Shown: piece by piece, positions 26,622 through 35,975 of the stretch
Layout of the letters: every line of letters begins with the position of its first letter
Numbering within the stretch: the first letter of the stretch is position 1
Assembly: GCF_000970345.1 (NCBI RefSeq)
Contig: NZ_LAQU01000006.1
Coordinates: 186,001 to 250,000 of the forward strand
From: Robbsia andropogonis
GTDB taxonomy: Bacteria > Pseudomonadota > Gammaproteobacteria > Burkholderiales > Burkholderiaceae
Length of the DNA stretch: 64,000 nt
Reading direction: 5' to 3'
Made by a program: the position numbers and the translations under genes
Notes under the pieces: generated by a model
Told to the model about the DNA's origin: nothing
Seen by the model: only the letters and a program-made list of their open reading frames with translations
Database searches by the model: none

Positions 26622-27176
26622 ATGAAGACAGCTCAAGAACTCCGTGTCGGTAACGTCGTAATGGTCGGCAGCGATGCGATGGTTATTTTGAAGGCCGAAT
26701 ACAACAAGTCGGGCCGCAACTCCGCCGTCGTCAAGATGAAGATGAAGAATCTGCTGACGAACGCGGGGCAGGAAACCGTCTACAAGGCCGACGACAAGTT
26801 CGACGTCGTGGTACTGGAACGCAAGGAAGTCACGTACTCGTACTTCGCGGACCCGATGTATGTATTCATGGACGCAGACTACAACCAGTACGAAATCGAC
26901 GAAGAAAGCATGGGCGACGCGCTCGACTACCTCGAAGATGCGATGGCCGTGGAAATCGTGTTCTACAACGAACGCGCTATCGCCGTCGACATGCCGACCG
27001 TCATCGTCCGTGAAATCCTGTACACGGAACCGGCAGTCAAGGGCGACACCTCGGGTAAGGTCATGAAGCCGGCCAAGATCAATGATCGCAAAAATATCCC
27101 CGTGCCGTTGTTTTGCAACATTGGCGACAAGATCGAAATCGATACCCGTACCGGCGAATACCGTAGCCGGGCGTAA
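26622..27176 (+). CDS. efp: Elongation factor P
   Basis: 184 residues. Three OB-like domains. The tip loop reads NKSGRNSA with Arg at position 32, the residue rhamnosylated by EarP, and not the lysine used by the EpmA system. EF-P relieves ribosome stalling at polyproline stretches and needs this modification for full activity. Its modifying enzyme is the gene just upstream. A strong terminator lies 100 bp downstream. AGGA lies 12 nt before the ATG, a long spacing across a T-run. Confidence 0.98.
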   Translation: MKTAQELRVGNVVMVGSDAMVILKAEYNKSGRNSAVVKMKMKNLLTNAGQETVYKADDKFDVVVLERKEVTYSYFADPMYVFMDADYNQYEIDEESMGDALDYLEDAMAVEIVFYNERAIAVDMPTVIVREILYTEPAVKGDTSGKVMKPAKINDRKNIPVPLFCNIGDKIEIDTRTGEYRSRA

Positions 27177-27622
27177 GCTCGGCGTACTGCCGCCCCCATC
27201 GGTTACAGGCGAACGGGGAGGCATGGCCGGCATAGGCTGACGTCCCTGTCGAACCGGCCACGCAACATGATGCTAAAAGCCCGTCCTCTCGGCTGAGACG
27301 ACGGGCTTGTTCTTTTTTGTTACCGCAAAATTTACCTTGGTCCTACCATTTTACCGATTTCGATTCGTACCCCGGATTGGTTAATCGCGGCGCGTCGTGA
27401 AGATTGTCCGGTAAAAGCCGCGTTTTTTGGTATCGATTCTTCCGCCTGATTCGTCAGTTTTGCCATTCAAACGCATGGCATGGCTTATGCTTACCGTAAG
27501 ATTGTCACGCCAACGAAGCGATTGATGTCGATTGGCCGACGTGTATCAGCGGCCGTCACGGCGAGCGCCTCTTGCAGGCACCGCATCGGTGTGACGTATG
27601 TCATTTTGATCGGGGAAACCAC
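27177..27622. other. 446-bp efp-BON intergenic region
   Basis: It contains the efp terminator (27277-27308). After it lies a relatively AT-rich stretch (27310-27480, with GATTGGTTAATCG and TTACCGTAAGATTG), likely holding the promoter of the BON lipoprotein and regulator pair. An open frame from 27480 has no family feature and no ribosome site. Confidence 0.5.
27277..27308 (+). terminator. Rho-independent terminator after efp
   Basis: The stem AAGCCCGTC / GACGGGCTT (9 bp) with a 14-nt loop is followed by GTTCTTTTTTG. It lies 100 bp past the efp stop. Confidence 0.85.
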
Positions 27623-28045
27623 ATGTCGTTTTTGTCGCGTGTGCGTGCGCCTGGTGGCATGCTCCTGGGTGCCACGCTGCTTTGCATGACCGCCACGTTG
27701 ACAAGCTGTACCGGTGCGGCGCGCGACGGTGCGCAGGCCTATGACAGTGATATGGCCATTGCCGATCGGGTGCATCAGGCGATGTCCGTCGATCCCGCCA
27801 CTGCCGAGGCACTGCAGAATGGCAGGATTCGCATTCGGGTGCTGCATGGCAGCGTGACACTGCTGGGCAATGTCGATAGCGCCAGGCAAATGTCGGATGC
27901 GCTGGCGGCGGTACGTGCCGTCGGTGGTGTTCAGGCGGTACAAAGTGACTTGCACCTGCGTCCGATCTCGGCATCGCGTTCGAACGCGCTTTCCATTAGC
28001 GAATCGGCCAAGACCGATTCCCCCAAACCTTCTCGCTCCGAGTAA
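27623..28045 (+). CDS. BON-domain lipoprotein
   Basis: 140 residues from the ATG giving MSFLSRVRAPG. The signal sequence ends in the lipobox L-T-S-C (TATLTSCTG), so the protein is probably lipidated and outer-membrane or periplasmic. Residues about 43-115 form one BON domain: ADRVHQAMSVDP...IRIRVLHGSVTLLGNVDSARQMSDALAAVRAVGGVQAVQSDL. BON domains bind phospholipid and occur in OsmY-like stress proteins. The C-terminal tail is Ser-rich. Its stop is 4 bp from the next start, so it is translationally close to the NtrC-like regulator. Confidence 0.85.
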   Translation: MSFLSRVRAPGGMLLGATLLCMTATLTSCTGAARDGAQAYDSDMAIADRVHQAMSVDPATAEALQNGRIRIRVLHGSVTLLGNVDSARQMSDALAAVRAVGGVQAVQSDLHLRPISASRSNALSISESAKTDSPKPSRSE

Positions 28046-28049
28046 CCCA

Positions 28050-29465
28050 ATGCCGCACGCGTTGATCGTCGAAGACGACCCGAATAGTTTGTCCGGCCTG
28101 GCCGCAATCCTTGATGCCGACGGCTTTTCCGTCGACACGGCGATGACGCTCGCAGAAGCGCGGCAAGCCCTGACGCGCTTTATTCCGGACGTCGTGCTGA
28201 TTGATTTGAACCTGCCGGACGGCAAAGGTCTCGACCTGCTGCCCAGCCTTCCAGTGCAGCCGCCCGACGGCAATGTGCCGGTCATCGTGATGACCGGCAA
28301 TGCAACCGTGGAGAGTGCGATAGCGGGATTGCGTCATGGTATCTGGGACTATCTCCTGAAGCCGGTCAGCATCCCGCGCCTTCGCAGCCTGCTCGCACGC
28401 ATTCCCCGTCCGTACGAGTTGACGGAGGAAGTTCAGACGCTGAAGCTGACGCTACGGCAACTTGGCCGCTACGGACCGTTGGTCGGCCGCTCGCCCGCGA
28501 TGCAGCGTCTGTACGATGACGTCGAACGAATCGCGGCAACGGAAGGCCCGGTCTTGCTTGTCGGCGAAACGGGGACAGGCAAGGAAACGGTCGCACGCGC
28601 GATTCATCATGGCAGCCGCCGACGCAAGGCACCGTTCGTCACGTTCGATTGCGGTACTGTCGGCGATCCGGACGCGCGACCGGCATCCGTGCTGTTGTTC
28701 GGCCAGGAGCGCAACGGCGCGCCGCTGCAAGCCGTCATGGGCGAAGGCCGTACGTTGGGTGCCTGCGAGCGTGCAACCGGCGGCACGCTGTATATCGATG
28801 ACATCACGCACCTGTCGGTCGAACAGCAGCGCCAGTTGGTTGCCGTGCTGAGCCAGCACACATTCCGGCGCGTCGGCGGCACACACGATATTCCGGCGGA
28901 CTTCCGATTGGTCGCGGCATCGCACGAGGACCCGATGCAGGCCCTCGGCGAAGGGCGTTTGCGCGATGACCTGTACCGCCTGCTCGTACCGCAAGCCATC
29001 GCCGTGCCGGCATTGCGTGAACGCCTGGGAGACGTCGAGATGCTCGCGCAGCATTTCGTCGACCAGCTCAACGAGTCCGAGCTCTCCACCAATGCCCAGA
29101 ACACCGACGGCACGACGCCACCGAGCGTGCCAAAGTACTTGGCCTCATTGGCGTTGCGCGGGCTTGAACAGTACCAATGGCCCGGCAACGTACGCGAACT
29201 GCAGGACGCTGTGGAAGCTGCCTACAAACAGACCGGCCCGCTAGAGACGACGATCGAATCGCTGGCGCCCGCCAGCAGTGGCCAGAAAATACGGCCCGGC
29301 AGCATCGAGATCACCGTCGGCATGCCGTTGGATGATGTGGAAGAGTTGCTGATCCGCGCCACGCTGGAAGCGGTGGGCGGGACGCGCCATCGCGCGGCAT
29401 CGATGCTCGGCATCAGTCCCAAGACGTTGTACAACAAGCTGCAACGGATGAAGATGGAAGACTAA
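28050..29465 (+). CDS. NtrC-type response regulator lacking the GAFTGA loop
   Basis: 471 residues. Receiver domain 1-115 with acid pocket E8-D9-D10, phosphorylatable D52 (VVLIDLNLP), T82 and K104. AAA+ domain about 143-390 with Walker A GETGTGKET (172-180). The place of the sigma-54-contacting GAFTGA (about 218-226) reads ERNGAPLQ, and Walker B is YIDDI instead of FLDEI. C-terminal Fis-type helix-turn-helix RHRAASMLGISPKTLYNKLQ. It probably binds DNA and responds to phosphorylation, but activation of sigma-54 RNA polymerase looks unlikely. No histidine kinase is adjacent. Co-transcribed with the BON lipoprotein. Confidence 0.9.
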   Translation: MPHALIVEDDPNSLSGLAAILDADGFSVDTAMTLAEARQALTRFIPDVVLIDLNLPDGKGLDLLPSLPVQPPDGNVPVIVMTGNATVESAIAGLRHGIWDYLLKPVSIPRLRSLLARIPRPYELTEEVQTLKLTLRQLGRYGPLVGRSPAMQRLYDDVERIAATEGPVLLVGETGTGKETVARAIHHGSRRRKAPFVTFDCGTVGDPDARPASVLLFGQERNGAPLQAVMGEGRTLGACERATGGTLYIDDITHLSVEQQRQLVAVLSQHTFRRVGGTHDIPADFRLVAASHEDPMQALGEGRLRDDLYRLLVPQAIAVPALRERLGDVEMLAQHFVDQLNESELSTNAQNTDGTTPPSVPKYLASLALRGLEQYQWPGNVRELQDAVEAAYKQTGPLETTIESLAPASSGQKIRPGSIEITVGMPLDDVEELLIRATLEAVGGTRHRAASMLGISPKTLYNKLQRMKMED

Positions 29466-29550
29466 GCACGAGAGACGCCGCGGCAAGGGTTGAACCTCCC
29501 CTCACCGTGGCACCCTCCGAAAATCGTGGCGGTCTCGTCTCGTAAGCGTA

Positions 29551-29574
29551 TCGCATCGCATCGCATCGCATCGC
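29551..29574. repeat. Pentanucleotide tandem repeat (TCGCA)4 plus TCGC
   Basis: Four perfect TCGCA units and a partial fifth lie in the convergent gap between the regulator and nagZ. It is a short simple repeat that could vary in copy number. It touches no gene. Confidence 0.85.
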
Positions 29575-29616
29575 CATCAGTTTGCGCTATTGCGATAGCT
29601 CCGTTGCGCCAGCCTG

Positions 29617-30714
29617 CTACTGCCCGGTATGCAAGGCCGTCAGACATGCGACCTTTGCCTTCGCGGCAAGATACTCCGGCTGCCGTAACAGCTTGCTCCA
29701 GATCACCGGCTTGCCGCGCGCCTGCAAACGCTTGATACGACGCATCGACGCGCGGGTCGCACTGCGATGCAGGTTGTTGAGCACCAGGTCCGCCCGTTCA
29801 GGGTCATTGCAGACGAGCACCATATCGCATCCCGCATCGAGCGCCATCTGTGCGCCGCGCACGACATCACCCGCCACACGCGCGCCTTCCATTGACAAGT
29901 CGTCGCTGAAGACCGCGCCATGGAAACCCATTTCCCGACGTAATATCCGCTGCAACCAGATCCGCGAAAAACAGGCCGGCAACGACGGGTCGACCTGCGG
30001 ATACAACACATGCGCGGCCATCACGGCATAGAGCGTTGCACCGGAACGCAGATAGGGGAGCAGGTCCGCGGTCATGATTTCCGCCAGCGGGCGATCGTCG
30101 ATTGCGGCGTGCAGATGCGTATCCGCCGCGACGAAGCCATGACCGGGGAAATGTTTGCCGCAGTTCGCCATGCCTGCCAGGGACAGCCCGTGAGTCAGTG
30201 CACGCGACAGCAGCGTGACGACACGCGGATCATGATGGAACGCGCGATCACCGATAACCTTCGACGCGCCATAATGCAGATCCAGCACCGGCGTGAAACT
30301 GAGATCGATGCCGCTTGCGCGTAACTCGCTGCCGAGAACGAAGCCCACGGATGTAGCGTCCTCGATGGCGCCCAGCACATCCTCGTCCCACCGGGCTCCA
30401 AGTCGAGCCATCGATGGCAGCGGCGTGAAGCCTTCGGTCTTGAAGCGCTGTACGCGCCCCCCCTCCTGATCGACGGCAATCAGGATGTCCGGACGGAGTG
30501 ACCGGATCTGGTGCGTCAACAAGCTCAGTTGCGCGCGATTCTGGTAGTTGCGTGCGAACAGAATCACGCCACCCGTCAACGGATGTGCAATGCGCCGCGC
30601 GTCGTGTTCGTCCAGAACCAGGCCGGGGACATCGATCATCACCGGGCCGGGACCGCGGCGTGTCAGGTCCAGGGGGCTACGTTCAATCCAACTGCCAGTA
30701 CGTTGTTCGGTCAT
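29617..30714 (-). CDS. nagZ: Beta-N-acetylhexosaminidase NagZ
   Basis: 365 residues, GH3. Substrate loop [11 protein letters not shown] near 81-91, [16 protein letters not shown] holding the catalytic His-Asp dyad, and [10 protein letters not shown] with the nucleophilic aspartate. It removes N-acetylglucosamine from anhydro-muropeptides in cytosolic peptidoglycan recycling; in Gram-negatives its products can induce AmpC. The ATG overlaps the acpS stop (ATGA), so the two are translationally coupled. Last gene of the long minus-strand housekeeping run. Confidence 0.95.
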   Translation of the reverse strand: MTEQRTGSWIERSPLDLTRRGPGPVMIDVPGLVLDEHDARRIAHPLTGGVILFARNYQNRAQLSLLTHQIRSLRPDILIAVDQEGGRVQRFKTEGFTPLPSMARLGARWDEDVLGAIEDATSVGFVLGSELRASGIDLSFTPVLDLHYGASKVIGDRAFHHDPRVVTLLSRALTHGLSLAGMANCGKHFPGHGFVAADTHLHAAIDDRPLAEIMTADLLPYLRSGATLYAVMAAHVLYPQVDPSLPACFSRIWLQRILRREMGFHGAVFSDDLSMEGARVAGDVVRGAQMALDAGCDMVLVCNDPERADLVLNNLHRSATRASMRRIKRLQARGKPVIWSKLLRQPEYLAAKAKVACLTALHTGQ

Positions 30715-31127
30715 CGGTGTGTCGTCTGCTCCTTGTCTCGTTGTTCTGCAATCACATACGCGATCGCATAATCGCGTTCGTCGCTAAGCGTCACGTGGAA
30801 CGTCAGTCCGCGAGCGTCGACCCATTCGCTCAACGCGCCGCTCGTCTGTACGATCGGCGCGCCACCCGGACGGTTGAGGGTCTGCATCGCGCGCCAGGTC
30901 ATCGGCATATGGATCCCCAGGCCGATGGCCTTCGAAAAAGCCTCTTTCGCCGCGAAACGCGTGGAAAGAAACGCCAGGCCCCGCGCGGCGGATCGTGCCC
31001 GGCGTGCTTCGTAGATCGCGATCTCCTGCGGACCCAGCACTTTCTCGACGAAGCGCCCGCCCGTGCGTTCCATCGTGGCGGCCACGCGGCGAATATCGAT
31101 AATGTCGCTGCCGATCCCAAAAATCAT
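30711..31127 (-). CDS. acpS: Holo-ACP synthase AcpS
   Basis: 138 residues from an ATG with the excellent ribosome site AAGGAGG. Motif [13 protein letters not shown] and motif [15 protein letters not shown] bind Mg and coenzyme A. It transfers 4'-phosphopantetheine to Ser37 of acyl carrier protein; acpP lies about 14 kb away in this window. Frame extension upstream to 31166 is not needed. Overlaps nagZ by four bases. Confidence 0.96.
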   Translation of the reverse strand: MIFGIGSDIIDIRRVAATMERTGGRFVEKVLGPQEIAIYEARRARSAARGLAFLSTRFAAKEAFSKAIGLGIHMPMTWRAMQTLNRPGGAPIVQTSGALSEWVDARGLTFHVTLSDERDYAIAYVIAEQRDKEQTTHR

Positions 31128-31251
31128 TGGCCCTCCTTCGTGCGTTGTCGCCGATGCCGGACACACGTAGGTATCGAGGATACTATCATCGTCGCGCGGC
31201 GCGCCCTGGCGCCACCCGCATATCCGGCCAGCACGGCGCTGGCGCGCCGGA

Positions 31252-32031
31252 TTACCTTCCGATGCCTTGCGCGCCGAAACGCGCCGACACCATGATCGCC
31301 TTCATTTCGCGCACCGCGTTTTCCCAACCCGCGAAGACCGCATGCGCGACGATCGCATGGCCGATGTTCAGCTCCGTGATGCCCTGCAGCGCGGCAACCG
31401 GCTGCACATTCTGATAATGCAAGCCATGGCCGGCATTGACGATCAGACCTAATGAGACGCCCAGGTCCACCCCTTCGGCAACGCGTGCCAATTCAACCTG
31501 TTGTGCGGCGCCTTCCGTTTCGGCATAGCGGCCGGTATGCAATTCGATCAGCGGTGCCCCCACCTGCCGGGCAGCGCGGATCTGCGCAGGGTCCGCATCG
31601 ATGAATAAGGACACGCGAATGCCGGCACGCGCCAGCGTGGCGCAGGCCTTCTGTACCGCGTCGAAGTGCGCGACGACATCCAGCCCCCCTTCCGTGGTCA
31701 CTTCCTCGCGCTTTTCGGGCACGAGGCAGACGTCCTGCGGGGCGATCTCGCAGGCGATATCGATCATCTCGGAAGTCACCGCGCATTCCAGATTCATCCG
31801 CGTGCGCAACGCTGGCCGGATCGCGCGGACGTCCGCGTCACGAATGTGGCGCCGGTCTTCACGCAGATGCAATGTGATGGCATCGGCCCCCGCTTCCTCG
31901 GCACGCAGCGCAGCGGCGATCGGATCGGGATAGGTCGTGCCGCGCGCGTTGCGCAGCGTGGCGACGTGGTCGATATTCACGCCCAGTCCGATAAAGGCCG
32001 GCGCCGCGCCGAATGCCGCGAGGGGATTCAT
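31252..32031 (-). CDS. pdxJ: Pyridoxine 5'-phosphate synthase PdxJ
   Basis: 259 residues, TIM barrel. It starts [23 protein letters not shown] and contains [47 protein letters not shown] and the C-terminal [11 protein letters not shown] and [10 protein letters not shown]. It condenses 1-deoxyxylulose-5-phosphate with 3-amino-2-oxopropyl phosphate, the last ring-forming step of vitamin B6 synthesis. GGAGG lies upstream of the ATG. recO stops 19 bp before it. Confidence 0.97.
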   Translation of the reverse strand: MNPLAAFGAAPAFIGLGVNIDHVATLRNARGTTYPDPIAAALRAEEAGADAITLHLREDRRHIRDADVRAIRPALRTRMNLECAVTSEMIDIACEIAPQDVCLVPEKREEVTTEGGLDVVAHFDAVQKACATLARAGIRVSLFIDADPAQIRAARQVGAPLIELHTGRYAETEGAAQQVELARVAEGVDLGVSLGLIVNAGHGLHYQNVQPVAALQGITELNIGHAIVAHAVFAGWENAVREMKAIMVSARFGAQGIGR

Positions 32032-32050
32032 AAAACAAGCCTCCAGCCCG

Positions 32051-32797
32051 TTAGAGCTTTTGCAGGTCGATCAGGATCTGGCGCGTGTTCAAAGGCACGC
32101 CTCCCAGATGGTAGTGCAACAGAAAACGCATCAAGGTCTTGCTCTGCGCAATCGTTCGCGGCGCCGAATAGTCGTCGGCATCCATATCCAGCAGCGTGCG
32201 GCCATCCACGCGCGGCCACTCCGGCGGATCGCTGTCGCGTGCAATGCGGGCACCCCTCTCCGGATCGAACACATAGGCACCGGCCGCGTCCGGCGGTGCG
32301 GCGCGCTCGCCCATGCTGCCGGGATTGAAGGTGACCGCGTAACCGGTCTCGCGCAACAGCATCCGTTCGAAGGACCGCAATACGAGCGCGGCCGGCTCGT
32401 CATGCGCCAGCCGCGCCAGCGTCACCGCGTAGTGGTGAAACAAAGCCGGATGCGGGTCCTCGCGCGCGCAGAAGCGCACAATCAACTCGTTGACGTAGAA
32501 GCCGCAGACCAACGCGTCGCCGGCCAACGGCAGCATGCCGCCCACCCATTCGGCGCCGGTCAACGTACGGACTTCGCCGCGCCCGCTCCATCGCAGCGAC
32601 AACGGCTGAAACGTCTGCAGAACGCCGCGCAAGGCCGAATGCGGCCGCTTCGCACCCTTCGCGACCAGGGCCACACGACCGTGGTCACGTGTCAGCACGT
32701 CGATGATCAGACTGGTTTCCCGATAAGGGTAGCTATGCAGGACAAAGCCCGGTTGGTCGGCAACCTTACGTTGCGGCTCCGCGGACACAGGCGGCAT
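32051..32797 (-). CDS. recO: DNA repair protein RecO
   Basis: 248 residues. N-terminal OB fold ([35 protein letters not shown]), then an alpha-helical domain ([25 protein letters not shown]). The zinc-site cysteines of some RecO proteins are not obvious. It loads RecA on SSB-coated DNA with RecR in the RecFOR pathway. The start overlaps the era stop by one base (TGATG), indicating coupling. The era-recO-pdxJ-acpS order is conserved in beta- and gammaproteobacteria. Confidence 0.95.
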   Translation of the reverse strand: MPPVSAEPQRKVADQPGFVLHSYPYRETSLIIDVLTRDHGRVALVAKGAKRPHSALRGVLQTFQPLSLRWSGRGEVRTLTGAEWVGGMLPLAGDALVCGFYVNELIVRFCAREDPHPALFHHYAVTLARLAHDEPAALVLRSFERMLLRETGYAVTFNPGSMGERAAPPDAAGAYVFDPERGARIARDSDPPEWPRVDGRTLLDMDADDYSAPRTIAQSKTLMRFLLHYHLGGVPLNTRQILIDLQKL

Positions 32798-33957
32798 CAG
32801 TCATATCCGTATGCGCGCAAACCGGCTTCGTTGTCGGCCCAGTTTGACTTGACCTTGACCCAGACCTCCAGGTACACCGGGCCATCGAACAGCTTTTCCA
32901 TGTCCAGACGGGCGTCGGTGCTGATCTGCTTCAGCTTCGCGCCCTTCTGCCCGATGATCATCGGCTTGTGCGTGTCGCGCGCGATCAGAATCGTCACGAA
33001 GATCCGGCGCAGACGCCCTTCGGTCTCGAACTTGTCGATGACGACCGTGCTCGTATAAGGGATTTCATCACCGGTCCAACGGAACACTTTCTCGCGAACA
33101 ATCTCGGCCGCCATGAAGCGCTCGCTGCGGTCAGTGAAGGCTTCCTGGTCATAGATCGGCTCGCCTTCCGGCAGGTGCGCGCGGAGCACGCCCAGCAGCC
33201 GCTTGATATCGTCCCGGTCTTTTGCCGACATCGGCACCACTTCGGTGAAGTCGCGCAGCGGCTGGATCTCGGCCAGGAACGGCAACAATTGTTGCTTGTC
33301 CTTTACCCGGTCGATCTTGTTCGTGACCAGCACGACCTTGACGCCGGGCGGAATCAAGTCCAGCACTTGCTTGTCCTCGGGCTGGAAGCGCCCGGCCTCC
33401 ACCACCAGCAAAATCACGTCCACGGTGGCGAGCGTCGATGTCACCGTCCGGTTCAATGTGCGGTTCAGCGCATTGCTGTGACGCGTCTGGAAACCCGGCG
33501 TATCGATAAAGATGTACTGCGCGTCATTCAACGTCTGGATACCGGTGATCCGATGGCGCGTCGTTTGCGCCTTGCGCGACGTGATGCTGACCTTCTGGCC
33601 CACCATCGCGTTCATCAGCGTGGACTTGCCGACGTTCGGGCGACCGATGATCGCCACGGTGCCGCAACGGAAACCGGCCACGGCCTCTTTCGGTGCTTGC
33701 GACCAATCGAATGCCGGCAGACCGTCGGCATCGTCGTCTTCATCACCCTCGTCGGCGTCTTCGTGCACGTCCTTGCCATCATCGGCGTGCCGGCTGGCCG
33801 CGACATGGCCGGCCTCACCGTCCCCGGCCTGATGGTCGTGACCGGTGGTTTCGCCTCGTGCAACCCGGCGAGCGGACGCGTCCTCGGTGCCGGATTGCGG
33901 GGCGTTGCCTTGCTTGACACCGTCGGCGTCGGGAAGATCGGAAGGGCTGGCGGTCAT
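32797..33957 (-). CDS. era: GTPase Era with long acidic N-terminus
   Basis: 386 residues from an ATG with GAGG nine bases upstream; family members are near 300. Residues about 1-85 are an Asp/Glu/His-rich leader (for example [14 protein letters not shown]). The GTPase follows: G1 [10 protein letters not shown]3 DTPGFQ, G4 TNKID, G5 MSAKDRDD, then KH domain motif [12 protein letters not shown]. Era binds the 3' end of 16S rRNA during 30S maturation. Overlaps recO by one base; rnc lies 61 bp upstream. Confidence 0.95.
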   Translation of the reverse strand: MTASPSDLPDADGVKQGNAPQSGTEDASARRVARGETTGHDHQAGDGEAGHVAASRHADDGKDVHEDADEGDEDDDADGLPAFDWSQAPKEAVAGFRCGTVAIIGRPNVGKSTLMNAMVGQKVSITSRKAQTTRHRITGIQTLNDAQYIFIDTPGFQTRHSNALNRTLNRTVTSTLATVDVILLVVEAGRFQPEDKQVLDLIPPGVKVVLVTNKIDRVKDKQQLLPFLAEIQPLRDFTEVVPMSAKDRDDIKRLLGVLRAHLPEGEPIYDQEAFTDRSERFMAAEIVREKVFRWTGDEIPYTSTVVIDKFETEGRLRRIFVTILIARDTHKPMIIGQKGAKLKQISTDARLDMEKLFDGPVYLEVWVKVKSNWADNEAGLRAYGYD

Positions 33958-34018
33958 GGCGACGTTCCTCGCGGATACGGTTATTGTGGTCACATTTCGA
34001 AAATTACTGCGGTTCAGC

Positions 34019-35008
34019 CTATTTTGCGGCAGGACCGGCACGGCGCACAGGCCGCTTGCCCCCGGTCGGTCGGTCGGCACGTCCGGCAGTCTCACCGGTA
34101 CGCTCGACCGTCAGGGCCTCGTCGGCAGCAGCGCCTGGACGGTCCGCGTTACCCGATGAAGACCCGCTTGCGGGCGCTCGAAGGACACGTAATGTCTTGT
34201 GCGACGGTTTGATCTGCTTGCCGTCGGCAGCCGGTGCACCCGCTTTCGCCGGACGGCCTTGACCGCGCGCGGAGTCCTTGCGTACCGCCGCCGCTTTCGC
34301 TCCTTTTGCTCCCTCGGCCGGCATCAGCGCAAGTGCCGCTTTCGCGGCAGCCATTTCGGCCGCGCGACGGCTTGTACCATGCCCATGCGCCGCGATCCCC
34401 AGCGGTTCGACCGTGCAAGCCACCTCGAACTCCTGATTATGCGCCGCCCCGATGGTGGCCACCACCGTATACACCGGTAACGCCATCTGCCGCCCCTGCA
34501 GGCGTTCCTGCAATAGCGTCTTCGCGTCCTTGTTGGCGTCCTTGCCCAGCATGTCCGGATCGAGCGCCGCAAACACGGGGTCGTAGGCGCGCGCGATCGC
34601 GTTGAACGCCGCCACGAAGCCTCCGTCGAGGTAGATGGCGCCAAACAACGCTTCCACCGCATCCGCCAGGATCGATGGTCGTTGCTTGCCGCCGCTTTTC
34701 AACTCGCCTTCGCCGAGCGCCAGCGCACCCGATACGTCCAGCCGTTGCGCGATGCCATGCAGCGTTTCCTGCCGCACCAGATTGGCGCGCACCCGTGACA
34801 GTTCGCCTTCGTCCAACTCCGGGAATCGCTGGTACAGCAAGGTGGCAACCACGCAATTCAGCACCGAATCCCCGAGAAATTCGAGCCGCTCGTTATGGGT
34901 CGCACTATAGCTGCGATGCGTCAACGCCTGGCGCAGCAACGCCGGCTGTTCGAACACATGCGCAAGCCGCTGCGCCATCGCGTCCAGCGGCGACGATGCC
35001 CGAATCAT
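34019..35008 (-). CDS. rnc: Ribonuclease III with extended C-terminus
   Basis: 329 residues from an ATG with GGGAG upstream; a GTG at 35041 would add 11. Signature [12 protein letters not shown] with the Mg-binding acidic residues, then [16 protein letters not shown]-type sequence. A dsRNA-binding domain follows (about 150-225, [33 protein letters not shown]). A basic low-complexity tail of about 100 residues follows; long RNase III tails occur in Burkholderia. It processes rRNA precursors and structured mRNAs. Upstream of era and downstream of lepB, the common order. Confidence 0.95.
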   Translation of the reverse strand: MIRASSPLDAMAQRLAHVFEQPALLRQALTHRSYSATHNERLEFLGDSVLNCVVATLLYQRFPELDEGELSRVRANLVRQETLHGIAQRLDVSGALALGEGELKSGGKQRPSILADAVEALFGAIYLDGGFVAAFNAIARAYDPVFAALDPDMLGKDANKDAKTLLQERLQGRQMALPVYTVVATIGAAHNQEFEVACTVEPLGIAAHGHGTSRRAAEMAAAKAALALMPAEGAKGAKAAAVRKDSARGQGRPAKAGAPAADGKQIKPSHKTLRVLRAPASGSSSGNADRPGAAADEALTVERTGETAGRADRPTGGKRPVRRAGPAAK

Positions 35009-35063
35009 CGCGCGTCTCCCGCAGCCGGGCAACCGCCCCACCGCATCTCATCCACCTGATCCA

Positions 35064-35963
35064 TCAATGAAACGGACCAATCCGCTTCAAGTCCGAAAAA
35101 TTCATCCAGACAAAGAACGCCTTGCCCACGATGTTGCGTTCCGGCACGAAGCCCCAGTAACGACTGTCCGCGCTGTCGTCGCGGTTATCGCCCATCATGA
35201 AGTAATGCCCGGCCGGCACCTTGCAGGTCACGCCGGCGCTGTCGTACTGGCAGTTCTGCTTGAACGGGAAGTCATCGGCGCCCAGGATATAAGGCGGGAT
35301 CTGCGGCGAATTGAGGATCGCGTTCTTCTGGCCATCGATCGTTTCCTCGAATTGCTTCGAGTAAGAGACGCGGTCGGAATCGAAGTAATCCGGCAAGGCG
35401 GTCTGCACGATGGGCTGGCCGTTGATCTTCAGACGCTTGTTCTCGTACGACACGATATCGCCCGGCACGCCGATCACGCGCTTGATGTAGTCGATCGAGG
35501 GATCTTTCGGATAGCGGAAGACCACGACATCACCGCGCTTCGGTTCCCCTAACGGTACGATCTTCTTGTCGAATACCGGGAGCCGCAGACCATAGTCGAA
35601 CTTGTTGACGAGGATGAAATCGCCCACCAGCAGCGTCGGGATCATGGAGCCCGACGGAATCTTGAAAGGCTCGACGATAAACGAGCGAACCACGAAGACA
35701 GCCAGAATCACCGGGAAAAAGCTTGCCGAATATTCGAGCCACCAGGGCTGTCGCAACTTTTCGTCATGGCGACGCGCGCGCTCCGCCGGTGCGTCCGACA
35801 AGGACAAGGCACCCGCCGGACCCGCAGCGGCCTGCTGGCGGTCGAACTCGACCACCGCCGCATCGGCCCGTCGACGACGTGACGGCTGAAACACGACCTT
35901 GTCCGCGATCCATGCCAAACCGGTAAGCACGACCAACAACAGCAAAATCAACTCGAAATTCAT
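35064..35963 (-). CDS. lepB: Signal peptidase I
   Basis: 299 residues. Membrane segments at about 3-22 and 79-97 flank a cytosolic loop. Catalytic Ser106 in IPSGSMIPTLL and Lys161 in DYIKRVIGVPGD; MGDNRDDSADSRYWGFV is box E. It removes signal peptides from exported proteins on the periplasmic face. Starts 12 bp after lepA ends, so lepA-lepB form an operon. A good site (GGAAACGCCGC) precedes the ATG. Confidence 0.97.
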   Translation of the reverse strand: MNFELILLLLVVLTGLAWIADKVVFQPSRRRRADAAVVEFDRQQAAAGPAGALSLSDAPAERARRHDEKLRQPWWLEYSASFFPVILAVFVVRSFIVEPFKIPSGSMIPTLLVGDFILVNKFDYGLRLPVFDKKIVPLGEPKRGDVVVFRYPKDPSIDYIKRVIGVPGDIVSYENKRLKINGQPIVQTALPDYFDSDRVSYSKQFEETIDGQKNAILNSPQIPPYILGADDFPFKQNCQYDSAGVTCKVPAGHYFMMGDNRDDSADSRYWGFVPERNIVGKAFFVWMNFSDLKRIGPFH

Positions 35964-35975
35964 GCGGCGTTTCCG

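Noticed and set aside
29551-29574. CRISPR-like repeat
   Set aside because: Units are 5 bp and contiguous without spacers; no cas genes in the window.
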